Assembly (NCBI GenBank): GCA_945901065.1
Contig: CAMDKI010000014.1
Location: forward strand, 1 to 58,031
Length of the DNA stretch: 58,031 bases
Source of the DNA: Chitinophaga pinensis
GTDB taxonomy: Bacteria > Bacteroidota > Bacteroidia > Chitinophagales > CAIOSU01
Reading direction: 5' to 3'
A model generated the notes under the pieces. It made no database searches and had not been told where the DNA came from. It worked only from the letters and a program-made list of their open reading frames with translations. The translations under genes and the position numbers were made by a program. Below, one piece after another: positions 8,128-15,476 of the stretch. Numbering within the stretch: the first letter of the stretch is position 1; each line of letters opens with the position of its first letter.

Positions 8128-8718
8128 TTACTGGTATTTGCGCTCGAGTAAGGTTGCGTACTTAATGGCCTCACGCGGATTGAAATTCTCGTATAGCGAC
8201 TCTTGCTTGTCCAGCACATCGTCTTCTTCCAAAATATTGTGGTAATCCTTTTTGGTGAGGCCGCTACTAGCCATCGAGTCGTCGAACGCATAGTCCTTCT
8301 GACCGGGCTTGACAGATAGTTTCTCTATACTGCTGTATGGGTTGTCTTCGGTAGGGTATGGTTGGCCCAACTGGTCGTATACGGGTGCAGGTGCTGGTTT
8401 AGGTTTTTGCTTGGGTGCCGCGGCTGGGGCAGGCGCGTTCGGTTTTTCATACTGGCGGGTCATTTCCTCCAGTATTTCCTCAATGGTTTTTTGCTTGCTT
8501 ACGGGCCTAGGCTCGTTGGTCATTGTTTTTTTCTGCGCTGGTTTTGGGGCAGTCCATGGGTCGGGTATAGTTTCGGAGGTATTTTGGGGGCCAGGGGCAT
8601 TGGCATTTTCCTTTTGGCGCTGTTCCAGCTCTTCATTGGCCTTCTTAATACCCTGGTATATCTTCGACCCAACGAAGATGACACCAATTATAATATAGAA
8701 GAGCACTTTGAATTCCAT
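8128..8718 (-). CDS. Single-pass membrane protein with Pro/Ala-rich linker, unknown function
   Basis: 196 residues. One N-terminal transmembrane helix (roughly residues 5-22, VLFYIIIGVIFVG) is followed by a charged coiled segment and a low-complexity linker rich in Pro, Ala and Lys (PAPAAAPKQKPKPAPAPV). The C-terminal part is acidic and contains ESLYENFNPREAIKYATLLE, a pattern recurring in uncharacterised Bacteroidota membrane proteins. The topology suggests a cytoplasmic tail on an inner-membrane anchor. It precedes the adenosyltransferase gene on the same strand with a gap of about 100 bases. Confidence 0.8.
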   Translation of the reverse strand: MEFKVLFYIIIGVIFVGSKIYQGIKKANEELEQRQKENANAPGPQNTSETIPDPWTAPKPAQKKTMTNEPRPVSKQKTIEEILEEMTRQYEKPNAPAPAAAPKQKPKPAPAPVYDQLGQPYPTEDNPYSSIEKLSVKPGQKDYAFDDSMASSGLTKKDYHNILEEDDVLDKQESLYENFNPREAIKYATLLERKYQ

Positions 8719-8756
8719 GCAATGAAATTAGGATTTTTTTTTGGACGACGGTAATT

Positions 8757-8838
8757 TAGTAATTAGTTACTGGTTATTGGTTGATTTGAAAATTGCAATC
8801 ACCCAAAACCCATAACTCGTAACTCGCAACCCGTAAAC
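8757..8838. repeat. Low-complexity spacer based on GTAATTAGT and GTAACTCG words
   Basis: The divergent region before pyrF is a run of related words (GTAATTAGTTACTGGTTATTGG, then ACCCATAACTCGTAACTCGC). It has the same character as the spacers at 28095, 40728 and 46510. Confidence 0.65.
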
Positions 8839-8848
8839 TTTTTTACTT

Positions 8849-8856
8849 TATTTTTG
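8849..8856 (+). promoter_or_regulatory. Putative -7 box of the pyrF promoter
   Basis: TATTTTTG fits the Bacteroidota primary-sigma -7 consensus TAnnTTTG and lies 16 bases before the pyrF ATG. No good TTG element is seen at the -33 position. Confidence 0.45.
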
Positions 8857-8872
8857 CCACAAACTACTCCCC

Positions 8873-9691
8873 ATGACCCGCCAACAACTCTTTGAGCAGA
8901 TTACCGAGAAACGTTCGTTCCTGTTAGTCGGGCTCGATACCGAGCTGGCTAAGCTGCCCGCCGAGTACCGGGCCATGGAAGACCCTATATACGAGTTCAA
9001 CAAAATGATAATTGATGCCACGCACGATTTGTGTGTAGGCTACAAACTGAATACCGCGTTTTATGAAGCGCACGGCGCCAAAGGTTGGGAGAGTATGCGC
9101 AAAACGCTGGAATATATACCACAGGGTTTGTTTAAGCTAGCCGATGCCAAGCGCGGCGACATTGGCAACACCAGCCGCATGTATGCCGAAGCGTTCTTTA
9201 AAACGCTTAGCTGCGATGCCATTACCCTTTCGCCATACATGGGGCACGACAGCGTAACCCCTTACTTAGAGTACCCCGGCAAGTGGGCCATTTTGCTGGG
9301 CCTTACCAGCAACCCTGGCAGCCAAGACCTACAAATGCTGCAAGCCGACGGACTCAATTTTTTTGAGCAGGTACTAAAGGCGGGCAATACTTGGGGCACT
9401 GCCGAAAACACCATGTTTGTAGTAGGCGCCACCCACCCCGAAATGTTTGCCAATGTGCGCAAGCACGCACCCGATAACTTCCTATTAGTACCCGGAATTG
9501 GCGCTCAGGGTGGCGATTTGGGCGAAGTATGTAAATACGGACTGAACGATAAAGTGGGCCTGCTAGTAGCAGCCAGCCGCAGTATCATCTTTGCTAGCAA
9601 CAGCGCCACCGACATAGCCGCCAAAGCCCGCGCCGCCGCCGAAGAAATTCAGCAAGAAATGCATGGGATAATGGTGAGTGTGGGGATGTGA
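8873..9691 (+). CDS. pyrF: Orotidine 5'-phosphate decarboxylase
   Basis: 272 residues, the longer type-2 (PyrF/UraA-like) form typical of Bacteroidota. LLVGLDTELAKLP marks the N-terminal strand, and the catalytic Lys-Asp array lies in DAKRGDIGNT (91-100). It converts OMP to UMP, the last step of de novo pyrimidine synthesis. It is the only gene on its strand here and is transcribed away from the 8128 gene. Downstream (9692-9832) two small palindromes, CGTCT/AGACG and CTCGTC/GACGAG, lie before the DUF2283 gene. Confidence 0.96.
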   Translation: MTRQQLFEQITEKRSFLLVGLDTELAKLPAEYRAMEDPIYEFNKMIIDATHDLCVGYKLNTAFYEAHGAKGWESMRKTLEYIPQGLFKLADAKRGDIGNTSRMYAEAFFKTLSCDAITLSPYMGHDSVTPYLEYPGKWAILLGLTSNPGSQDLQMLQADGLNFFEQVLKAGNTWGTAENTMFVVGATHPEMFANVRKHAPDNFLLVPGIGAQGGDLGEVCKYGLNDKVGLLVAASRSIIFASNSATDIAAKARAAAEEIQQEMHGIMVSVGM

Positions 9692-9832
9692 GGAAGTTAT
9701 TCGGGCGTCTAAAGACGCTGTGTCCGTTTCATCCTCGTCAAATAAGACGAGGACGAGTGGGGGTTTTGGTCAACAATCAATTTAAATCCTCCAACAAGTA
9801 ATGTGTTACTTTTTATGCCCTTTGCCAAAAGC

Positions 9833-10027
9833 TTAAGCTACTTCATATTCCACTTTTAACGGCTGAGGCATTTGTTTAGAGGCCTTAAGGATCTCGATGC
9901 CCACTATTTTCCCCTCGTTGGAGTAATCTAAAATTATACCTGGTTTGTTTTCATCGCTTTCAAACACCGCCTCGTCGCTAAGCGAGATGTACAGTATATC
10001 GCTTTCTTGGTCGTATTTTATTTTCAT
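9833..10027 (-). CDS. DUF2283 protein, probable antitoxin-like partner
   Basis: 64 residues with the DUF2283 pattern: YDQESDILYISLSD, then GIILDYSNEGKIVGIEIL. DUF2283 proteins are often encoded beside DUF4258 proteins and have been proposed as the antitoxin half of the pair. Here the ATG overlaps the stop of the DUF4258 gene by four bases, so the two are coupled and the DUF4258 gene comes first. The antitoxin role is inferred from gene pairing. Confidence 0.85.
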   Translation of the reverse strand: MKIKYDQESDILYISLSDEAVFESDENKPGIILDYSNEGKIVGIEILKASKQMPQPLKVEYEVA

Positions 10028-10275
10028 GCGTACTTATCTAATTTTGAAGTTCTGTAAACGGTTATCACTTGTGGGGGCAACTTTTCGATATTAACGAAAA
10101 CCCGCAATAAAAAGTTACTATCAACCCCAAATGTGAGCAGTTTTTGATAAATCCTTACTTCATTATCCTGCATGCTATCCTTATCGGCATTTGCTATGGT
10201 ATCAACCACCATTTGCTCCGTAATACCGCGGAGTTGCATCTGTTCCAGTGCATGTTTGGTAAATGTTGCGTTCAT
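10024..10275 (-). CDS. DUF4258 protein, RelE-like fold, probable toxin
   Basis: 83 residues. FTKHALEQMQLRGIT, with a His and an Arg in the first helix, and a C-terminal VITVYRTSKLDKY match DUF4258, which belongs to the same broad fold as RelE-type RNases. Together with the downstream DUF2283 gene it looks like a small toxin-antitoxin module; toxicity is not shown by the sequence. The toxin-like gene preceding the antitoxin-like gene is a less common order. Confidence 0.85.
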   Translation of the reverse strand: MNATFTKHALEQMQLRGITEQMVVDTIANADKDSMQDNEVRIYQKLLTFGVDSNFLLRVFVNIEKLPPQVITVYRTSKLDKYA

Positions 10276-10333
10276 CGATTCAAATAAAGTTAATCATTTG
10301 TGCTAATATTTGGTCGAATTGGCCCAAAAACCG

Positions 10334-11152
10334 CTACCACTTTTCCGTTAAATATTTCCAATACCGGCTTGGCACATGGCGTAGGTGCAGTTTCAGGTTT
10401 TTACGCTCGGTTATGTTGGTGCTTTTAAAGTAATCTTTCCAAAGCTGTTGATAGGCCAGTTCGTTGGCCGATAGCACCTCGGCGGGCAGCTGCATGGTGT
10501 TGCCACTAAAATCCATATCTAGCACCACGGTCTGCACCGGGCCGCCTTCGTAGAGTAGGCCATAGTTGCGCTTAATGTCGTAAATGCACCAACGCATGGC
10601 AGCATACCTTTTTACAAAATGCTGGTGAGCGAGGGGCAAAACATCAATATCAGGTTCGATAGGGGCAAAGTACAGCCCATCTGCCAGCTCTTGAAACCGC
10701 ACAAAGGCATGCATGCGATGTATCTCGCGACCCATCTGTTTCACCAATTGGCTCACCTGCAGCACCACATCAATATGGTAGTGGGCATTTATGGCTTTTT
10801 GCTTTTCGAAAAGCAAGCGCAGGTATTGGTAAACAATCATTTCGCGCTGCCCGTTTTCAGATAAGAACACTTGGTATAGCTCGCTTGCCGTTTGGCGACC
10901 ACCATACTTGGTTATGCCTGCGGCCACCCGCTCGGCGCTGGTTTTGTCGGTGGTTATGGTTAGCGGCTGGCGGTTGGCAAACAAGTCTTTTGCAGGTGCG
11001 CCTTGCACCTGTATTTCGATAGGGGTCAGTTTCAATCGGTAACATTCAAATACTACCGTTAGCAGTCCTTCATAGGTGCCGTCATAAACCAATTGTACCT
11101 CATCAACAGCAGTGGTTTTCTGTACTACCATGGCTATATAGGCTTTAAGCAA
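10334..11152 (-). CDS. DUF4130 / TIGR03915 DNA-metabolism protein, radical-SAM partner
   Basis: 272 residues; recognised by the opening YDGTYEGLLTVVFECY, the central HRMHAFVRFQEL and WCIYDIKRNYGLLYEG, and the end LHLRHVPSRYWKYLTEKW. This family (also called SAM_7_link) occurs almost always next to the radical-SAM protein of the TIGR03916 family, as here: the upstream gene overlaps it by eight bases. The pair is annotated as putative DNA modification or repair. Some relatives are fused to a uracil-DNA-glycosylase domain; no such extension exists in this protein. Biochemical function is unproven. Confidence 0.9.
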   Translation of the reverse strand: MLKAYIAMVVQKTTAVDEVQLVYDGTYEGLLTVVFECYRLKLTPIEIQVQGAPAKDLFANRQPLTITTDKTSAERVAAGITKYGGRQTASELYQVFLSENGQREMIVYQYLRLLFEKQKAINAHYHIDVVLQVSQLVKQMGREIHRMHAFVRFQELADGLYFAPIEPDIDVLPLAHQHFVKRYAAMRWCIYDIKRNYGLLYEGGPVQTVVLDMDFSGNTMQLPAEVLSANELAYQQLWKDYFKSTNITERKNLKLHLRHVPSRYWKYLTEKW

Positions 11153-12398
11153 ACAGCATCAACTGTTGCGGTTGGTGGTCGGTTGGGTTTTCGCCAGCCA
11201 ACTCTTTCCGTATCATTTCGGGGTAGTATTGTTTCAATAGGTGGTTGCCGGGCACATTAATAAAGTACTTGGCACGGTTTACGGCCACGCGCAGCTTTTT
11301 CAGCAAATCGAGGTGCAGGCTGTGGTAACGCCTAGCGGCCACTATCTTTTGGGCACTTTTTACACCAATGCCCGGCACGCGCAGTATCATTTCGTATGGT
11401 GCCGTTTGCAGCGTTACCGGAAAAAGGTGCATGTTGCGCAGCGCATACACCAGTTTCGGGTCGTATTGCTCATCTAGGTGCGGGTTGCGGTCATCAACTA
11501 TCTCGTTGTACTTAAACCCGTAAAACCGTATCAACCAATCGGCTTGGTACAGGCGGTTTTCGCGCACCAAAGGCGGCGCTACCAAGGTAGGCAGCCGGGT
11601 ATCGTTGCTTACCGGTATATAGCCCGAGTAGTACACCCGCTTTAGGTTCTGGTTTTGGTACAGTTCGCTGGATAGTTTAAGAATGTGCAGGTCGGTTTCG
11701 GGCGAGGCACCAATAACCATTTGCGTGCTTTGCCCTGCAGGCGCAAAAATGGGCGTATGGCGGTTCTGTTTTTTCTCGCGCCTATATTCCACAATGGCCT
11801 CTTTTAGGTAGTTCATGGGCAGGTAAACCTGGTCATAGCTTTTTTCGGGCGCAATTATTTTCAGGCTCGCCTCCGAGGGCAGTTCCAAGTTGGCGCTCAA
11901 CCTATCGGCATACAAGCCCGCTTGTTGCACCAGCTCGTCGCTGGCACCGGGTATTAGTTTAAGGTGTATGTATCCGTTAAAATTATGCAACGTGCGTAGG
12001 TCTTTGGCTATGCGCACCAAGCGCTCCATGGTATAGTCGGCGTTTTTGAATATACCCGAACTCAAAAACAGCCCCTCAATATAGTTGCGCTTATAAAAAC
12101 TCATGGTAAGGTCTACCACCTCTTCAACCGTAAAAGCGGCCCGTTTGATGTCGTTGCTTTTGCGGCTAACGCAGTAGGCACAATCGTATATGCAATAATT
12201 GGTGAGCAATACTTTCAGCAGCGATACACACCGCCCGTCTTCGGTATAGCTGTGGCAAATGCCCATACTCGTGGAGTTGCCCATGCCGCCGGCTTTGTTC
12301 TTGCGGTCGCTGCCACTGCTGGCGCACGACACATCGTATTTGGCCGCATCGGCCAATATTTTTAGCTTCTCTTGTACTCGCTCATTCATAGCAAACAT
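11145..12398 (-). CDS. Putative DNA modification/repair radical SAM protein (TIGR03916)
   Basis: 417 residues. The radical-SAM cluster motif is CIYDCAYC (CxxxCxxC) in the N-terminal third, in LLTNYCIYDCAYCVSRKS. A C-terminal helix-hairpin-helix, LRVPGIGVKSAQKIVAAR, suggests nucleic-acid binding. The enzyme should bind a 4Fe-4S cluster and S-adenosylmethionine in the cytoplasm. It is translationally coupled to the DUF4130 gene. The ATG at 12398 is preceded by a long non-coding stretch, so a promoter is likely in 12399-12480. The exact reaction is unknown. Confidence 0.92.
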   Translation of the reverse strand: MFAMNERVQEKLKILADAAKYDVSCASSGSDRKNKAGGMGNSTSMGICHSYTEDGRCVSLLKVLLTNYCIYDCAYCVSRKSNDIKRAAFTVEEVVDLTMSFYKRNYIEGLFLSSGIFKNADYTMERLVRIAKDLRTLHNFNGYIHLKLIPGASDELVQQAGLYADRLSANLELPSEASLKIIAPEKSYDQVYLPMNYLKEAIVEYRREKKQNRHTPIFAPAGQSTQMVIGASPETDLHILKLSSELYQNQNLKRVYYSGYIPVSNDTRLPTLVAPPLVRENRLYQADWLIRFYGFKYNEIVDDRNPHLDEQYDPKLVYALRNMHLFPVTLQTAPYEMILRVPGIGVKSAQKIVAARRYHSLHLDLLKKLRVAVNRAKYFINVPGNHLLKQYYPEMIRKELAGENPTDHQPQQLMLFA

Positions 12399-12479
12399 TT
12401 TACCCTCCCAAAGCTAAAGGTTCTGTATCTGTTTTACTAATTAAATTAGTTATCATAGATTATTTAGCAATACGCTAAA

Positions 12480-12672
12480 TGCGCTAGGTGGGCAATGGCT
12501 GTGTGGTGGTTTGCAGGGCAATAGATATTTAATTATGCGAATTGCTTTGTATTAGCACCAAGTTTTAACGAGAACTTGTTTTGGCTGGCTGTGTTGCGGA
12601 AAAATAGGCACAGCCTACCACTATCAGTTGCACGCAGGCCTGAAATAGCCTACGAGCAGGATAGGGGGCAAT
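12480..12672 (+). repeat. Dispersed intergenic repeat, family 1, copy B (forward)
   Basis: The TTATGCGAATTGCTTTGTATTAGCAC block corresponds to the TTATGCAAATAG..TTAGCA block of copies C and D. The right end (12605-12672) is the reverse complement of the copy A core: TAGGC-aca-GCCTA, then GCAGGCCTGAAATAGCCTAC, GAGCAG and GGGGG. The hairpin end faces the gene at 12820. The rest of the non-coding stretch 12399-12819 shows no gene. Confidence 0.75.
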
Positions 12673-12819
12673 TTTGGAGGCTTCATCGTCTTGATAGCGG
12701 TGAGGCCTTTTTACGTAATGAGCGGTCGGACGACTAACTACGTATGAGTACTTAGCTTACAATTCTGTTTTAGTCACTACCTTTAAACCTATTTACGAAC
12801 AGTAACACTAATTTCAACA

Positions 12820-13302
12820 ATGCATACTATTATCATAAAATTCAGAGACTGGGCGTTTGAAGTTTATAAGGATGTAACTGAACAAACTTATAAGAGTATT
12901 TCTTATAGTGGCGCTGAGACTTGCATTTGTAATAATTGTAAAAATTACGTAGCGTACCGTGCCCAAGTTTTTCCTCAGGAAGTTCTGGAACTATTTAATG
13001 ACTTAGGTATCGACAATGGAAAAGAAGTAGAAATTACGACTTATGAGATACTAGCTGATGGGCGACATCATATTGGTGGTTGGTTTCACTTTAAAGGAAA
13101 AGTTTTGGCCGGCAAAGATTATCGCGTACCTCGTGAGTTTGGTGCGCATACGTTCGATTTGACACCCATAACAGAGAATTTTTCAATTGGTTTTGCAGAA
13201 GGTAGCGACCTGACTTTCTTCGAAGACAAAACAGATTTGGTGCAAGTTGAGTTTTGCACAAACATTCCGTGGGTTATTGACAAGTCACTTGAAACTGTTT
13301 AA
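12820..13302 (+). CDS. Conserved hypothetical protein with CxCxxC motif
   Basis: 160 residues, soluble, no signal peptide. The motif ETCICNNCKNY (Cys-x-Cys-x-x-Cys) near residue 34 could bind a metal. It is followed by FPQEVLELFNDLGID and by GRHHIGGWFHFKGK. I recognise the layout (CxCxxCxNF, then PPEFLxLLxxLGID, then GGWFHFVG) as an uncharacterised family scattered over several phyla, from memory only. The gene stands alone between inverted copies of the family 1 repeat, with copy C beginning at its stop codon. It is more AT-rich than nearby genes. Acquisition by transfer is plausible; function is unknown. Confidence 0.8.
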   Translation: MHTIIIKFRDWAFEVYKDVTEQTYKSISYSGAETCICNNCKNYVAYRAQVFPQEVLELFNDLGIDNGKEVEITTYEILADGRHHIGGWFHFKGKVLAGKDYRVPREFGAHTFDLTPITENFSIGFAEGSDLTFFEDKTDLVQVEFCTNIPWVIDKSLETV

Positions 13303-13572
13303 AGCCCCCTTCTGCAAGTAGGCTATTTCAGACCTACGTTCAACTATTGTAGTTAGGCTGCGCCTACTTGGCGCCAACAGAGCCAGCCCGTGTAACCCGC
13401 GCACAAAACACTAAGGCATGTGCTAATATAAAACTATTTGCATAACATTTAACCATGCCAAGATATGCCATACATAATGGTGCCAAACGATATTGCATAA
13501 TTTACAACAATGCTGGCAGTAATTAGACGCAAAAAAGCTACCTGAGGCATGCGGCAATCAAACCATCTTATC
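13303..13572 (-). repeat. Dispersed intergenic repeat, family 1, copy C (reverse)
   Basis: In reverse complement this stretch aligns with copy D (3507-3770) over most of its length. It starts immediately after the stop of the 12820 gene with hairpin GTAGG/CCTAC, then TAGGC-tgc-GCCTA, then the palindrome TTGGCGCCAA. Relative to copy A the first hairpin carries a paired change (GCAGG/CCTGC against GTAGG/CCTAC), so the pairing is kept. Confidence 0.8.
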
Positions 13573-13593
13573 AGATTCGGACCACATAACAAC

Positions 13594-13625
13594 AAAAAAC
13601 CCTGCCTCATTGCAGGGGCAGGGTT
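13594..13625 (-). terminator. Rho-independent terminator of ssrA
   Basis: On the minus strand AACCCTGCC pairs with GGCAGGGTT and a run of T follows. It lies about 80 bases beyond the tmRNA 3' end, with a short ACTAATAAC-type low-complexity spacer between. Confidence 0.8.
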
Positions 13626-13707
13626 CAAAACGTTCTAAAAAGTTACCAATCAACCCTCGAATTAGGCGAGAATGGCTAATAACCAGTTAACTAATAACTA
13701 AAATGGG

Positions 13708-14076
13708 TGGAGCTGGAGGGATTCGAACCCTCGTCCAGCCGAGTTGTAGATATACCTTCTACATGCTTAGTTACCTGTTAGTTGTGGGGAGAATAGCCGG
13801 TCAGGGAACCCACCAACTACTTCCTTACACCCTTTATCTTACTGCTGCGTCGGGTGAAGCGCAACAGCCAGCACGATCTTCTCGATGCCCCTTCGGCGTA
13901 CTGAACGTGCCAAGTCTACCAGGGACAAAGGCTATCTAATTCCTAGAATTAGGCAGCCATGGCGTAGTTGTACTCGCCGTATAAAAAGAGTGCGTGAGCC
14001 GGGATTTACGAGTCAACTCACCTCTCTCGGCATGCCAGTATAACTTCAATGCTCGCTGTCAATTCCGGTCAGCCCC
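13708..14076 (-). ncRNA. ssrA: Transfer-messenger RNA (tmRNA)
   Basis: On the minus strand the 5' end GGGGCTG pairs with the 3' CAGCTCC to form the acceptor stem. The T arm GAGGGTTCGAATCCCTC is present near the 3' end, and CCA is not encoded. The tag reading frame (13949-13978, minus) encodes GEYNYAMAA followed by TAA. Length is about 369 nt, normal for bacterial tmRNA. It rescues stalled ribosomes together with SmpB, which is not in this window. Confidence 0.95.
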
Positions 14077-14260
14077 AAAAAAATATGAAAGAACGTTTTT
14101 TACTTGTGCACGGCGCATTATCCGCAGCCCAAAGTTATAGATACAATGGAATAAACGATTTTAAAGTTCCGTGGGTGCAAAGGTACTTGATTTTGCGATG
14201 AATGCATTGTTTGCATCGAAAGCAAAATGCATAACTTTACGCGCACAGAAACCAGAAACA

Positions 14261-15472
14261 ATGAGTGAAGTAAAAATTGGCATTATACGTGAAATGAAAA
14301 TGCCGCCCGATAGCCGGGTGGTGCTTACCCCGGCGCAATGCGCTCAACTTAAAAATCAATACCCTCAGTTAAATATTACCGTGCAGCGCAGCCCCGGCCG
14401 CTGCTACACCGATGCAGAATATGAGGTAGCAGGGGTAACCCTTGTAGATGATATGCACGATAGGGAAATACTGATAGGTGTAAAAGAAATACCCATTTCG
14501 GACATTGTACCACATCGCACGTACATTTGCTTTTCTCATACACACAAAAAACAGTTGAACAACCGCCCCTTGCTCCAAGCGTTTATTGAGAAAGGCGTAA
14601 AATTGGTTGATTATGAACTACTAACTGATGCCAACCATAACCGTGTAATAGCCTTTGGGTACTTTGCGGGGCTGGTAGGTGCGCACAATGGGCTGCTTAC
14701 TTGGGGCAAGCGCACTGGCAAGCTGAACCTTAAAAGGGTAAAAGATTATCAAGATTTTTCTACGCTCAAAGAAGATTATAAATCTATAACCATACCGCCC
14801 GTAAAAATAGTGCTTACTGGCAGTGGCCGTGTAGCCAGCGGCGCCAAAGAAATACTGGACCTACTGCGCATAAAGCAAGTAACTAAAGAAGAGTACCTGC
14901 AAATTGACGAGCCTACCGAGGCTGTGTATGTGCAACTCAATACGCACGAAATCTATCAGCATCTTGGTGGCAAGCTTTTCTATATGGACCACTTTGTGCA
15001 AAATCCGCAAGATTATGGCAGTTCGTTCGCGCCGTTTTTTCGCAGTAGCGATTTGCTGATTAATGCCATTTATTGGGACCCTAAAGCACCACGCTACTTT
15101 ACATTGGACGAAATGGCCCTGCCCGATTTCCGCATTCGTACTATTGCCGACATTACTTGCGATATTGGCGGCAGTGTGCCAGCTACCCTGCGCGCCACCA
15201 CCATTGCCGAGCCATTTATGGGCTACGACCCCATTACACAACAGGAAACAGCGCCTTTCCAGCCTAATAGCATCGATATAATGAGCATTGACAACCTGCC
15301 CAACGAGTTGCCGCGCGATGCCTCACAGGCCTTTGGTAAGATGTTTATAGCCCATGTACTGCCCGAATTAATGGACGAAAAACCAGGCGATATGATTGCT
15401 CGCGCCACCATTTGCGCAGGCGGGCAGTTGGGTAAGGAGTTTGGGTATTTGAGGGAGTGGGTAGTGGGGTGA
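14261..15472 (+). CDS. Saccharopine/alanine dehydrogenase-like NAD(P)-dependent oxidoreductase
   Basis: 403 residues from the ATG at 14261; an upstream in-frame GTG at 14171 would add 30 residues without homology and overlaps probable promoter sequence. The N-terminal KIGIIREMKMPPDSRVVLTP is the alanine dehydrogenase/PNT N-terminal domain, and VKIVLTGSGRVASGAKEIL is the Rossmann nucleotide-binding loop. The C-terminal DITCDIGGSVPATLRATTI fits the saccharopine dehydrogenase (lysine-forming) branch. Substrate is uncertain: saccharopine, alanine or a related amino acid. It converges on an aminotransferase gene only four bases away. Confidence 0.85.
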   Translation: MSEVKIGIIREMKMPPDSRVVLTPAQCAQLKNQYPQLNITVQRSPGRCYTDAEYEVAGVTLVDDMHDREILIGVKEIPISDIVPHRTYICFSHTHKKQLNNRPLLQAFIEKGVKLVDYELLTDANHNRVIAFGYFAGLVGAHNGLLTWGKRTGKLNLKRVKDYQDFSTLKEDYKSITIPPVKIVLTGSGRVASGAKEILDLLRIKQVTKEEYLQIDEPTEAVYVQLNTHEIYQHLGGKLFYMDHFVQNPQDYGSSFAPFFRSSDLLINAIYWDPKAPRYFTLDEMALPDFRIRTIADITCDIGGSVPATLRATTIAEPFMGYDPITQQETAPFQPNSIDIMSIDNLPNELPRDASQAFGKMFIAHVLPELMDEKPGDMIARATICAGGQLGKEFGYLREWVVG

Positions 15473-15476
15473 GTGA

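Noticed and set aside
3507..13572. Reading the two cassettes as one integron array
   Set aside because: Integron cassettes carry attC sites in the same orientation at one end and need an adjacent integrase; here the elements are inverted pairs and no integrase is visible.
13703..13939. Plus-strand ORF of 78 codons
   Set aside because: It lies entirely within the minus-strand tmRNA and reads its T arm and pseudoknots; not a gene.
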